Positions 12,627 through 12,916 of a DNA stretch of 12,916 bases are shown here, piece by piece. The notes beneath the pieces were generated by a model. It did no database searches. It worked only from the letters and a program-made list of their open reading frames with translations, and was not told where the DNA came from. Each line of letters begins with the position of its first letter. Positions within the stretch are counted from its first letter, which is position 1. A program made the position numbers and the translations under genes. Origin of the DNA: JAUVZF01 sp035529015 (GTDB taxonomy: Bacteria > Planctomycetota > Phycisphaerae > FEN-1346); the NCBI GenBank assembly GCA_035529015.1, contig DATKXP010000207.1:1-12916 (forward strand). The letters run 5' to 3'.

Positions 12627-12916
12627 GACGGCGTTCTCCTGGGCTTGCCTTCCTGCTGGCCCTGCATATGCGACAGGTTCTCGGCGAGCCGTGTGATGCG
12701 GCTGTGGATGTTGTCCACCGTCTCGTCCACGTGGTCGAAGCGGGCCGTCTGCTCGCGGACGGCCGACTCCAGCTCCCCTTTGCGTGCGTAGATCTCGGCC
12801 GACTCCACCTTGCAGACCAGCCGCTGGCGGTCCACCTCGATGATCCGCTGGAGGTTTTTCTCCGGCTCTTCCCTCAGCTCGTCCAGATCGTCCTTGATGT
12901 CCTTGACCTGCCATCG
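12623..12916 (-). CDS. Coiled-coil phage protein, Mu gp25/DUF2730-like (partial, 5' end outside window)
   Basis: The reading frame is open from the right window edge to a TGA at 12623, so 97 C-terminal residues are visible and the true start lies outside. A GTG at 12835 could start a 70-residue protein, but the upstream frame (WQVKDIKDDLDELREEPEKN) is just as coiled-coil-like, so I treat the gene as truncated by the window. Almost all of it is charged heptad-like helix, ending in a polar tail (GQQEGKPRRTPS). There is no membrane segment in the visible part. In Mu-like phages a small DUF2730 coiled-coil protein of unknown role sits just before a winged-helix protein, a DUF3486 protein and the large terminase, which is the order seen here. 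Its stop overlaps the next start (ATGA), implying translational coupling. The family call rests on position and helical character, not a strong motif; it could be any short coiled-coil protein. Confidence 0.5.
   Translation of the reverse strand, partial: RWQVKDIKDDLDELREEPEKNLQRIIEVDRQRLVCKVESAEIYARKGELESAVREQTARFDHVDETVDNIHSRITRLAENLSHMQGQQEGKPRRTPS

Overview
The window is a block of tailed-phage (Caudoviricetes) virion genes, all on the minus strand and read from high to low coordinates. It is probably part of a prophage or phage-derived island in a very GC-rich bacterium. I recognise fifteen genes, two of them cut by the window edges. No host genes, tRNAs, integrase or lysis genes are visible. 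A planctomycete host (Phycisphaerae-like) is my best guess. It rests only on the short intergenic repeats, whose translations resemble spurious proteins I associate with planctomycete genomes, so it is an inference.

Layout in transcription order. Packaging block, 12916-10095: a coiled-coil protein (Mu gp25/DUF2730-like, partial), a small winged-helix protein, a DUF3486-like (Mu gp27) putative small terminase, and a Mu gp28-like large terminase. Head block, 9931-3841: an HK97-type portal fused to a Mu F-like minor head protein, an HK97-type prohead protease, an HK97-fold major capsid protein, and a decoration-like protein with an N-terminal hydrophobic signal. Head-tail block, 3787-853: two small unknown proteins, a head-tail connector carrying a small carbohydrate-binding-like insert, an HK97 gp10-like joining protein, and a putative tail terminator. 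Tail block, 841-1: two tandem paralogous tail-tube-like proteins, the second running off the left edge. The order follows the usual logic of packaging motor, portal, maturation protease, capsid, connectors and tail. The packaging genes resemble Mu-like phages, while the head genes are HK97-type.

The most unusual part is not the genes but what lies between them. Ten of the fourteen gene junctions carry short palindromic repeats of several unrelated families. Family A (eight copies plus two half copies) has ends AACCGCAGAG/CTCTGCGGTT and arms with a 9-bp period. Family B (three copies) is built from a 7-bp unit GTCGAAG. Family C is a short palindrome around TGAGCTCA nested inside two A copies and one B copy. 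Family D is a TCCCGAYGTACRTCGGGA palindrome (two copies). Family E is a 7-bp-period TTCCCGG/TTCCGGG tract. Three A copies are translated in the same frame inside the portal-MuF gene, and one B copy encodes the start of the large terminase. Several A copies keep perfect terminal pairing while the paired bases differ between copies, which suggests the hairpin itself matters. Repeats this dense in a virion operon suggest long residence in a host chromosome, or recruitment of the hairpins as mRNA spacers between genes. Both are hypotheses.
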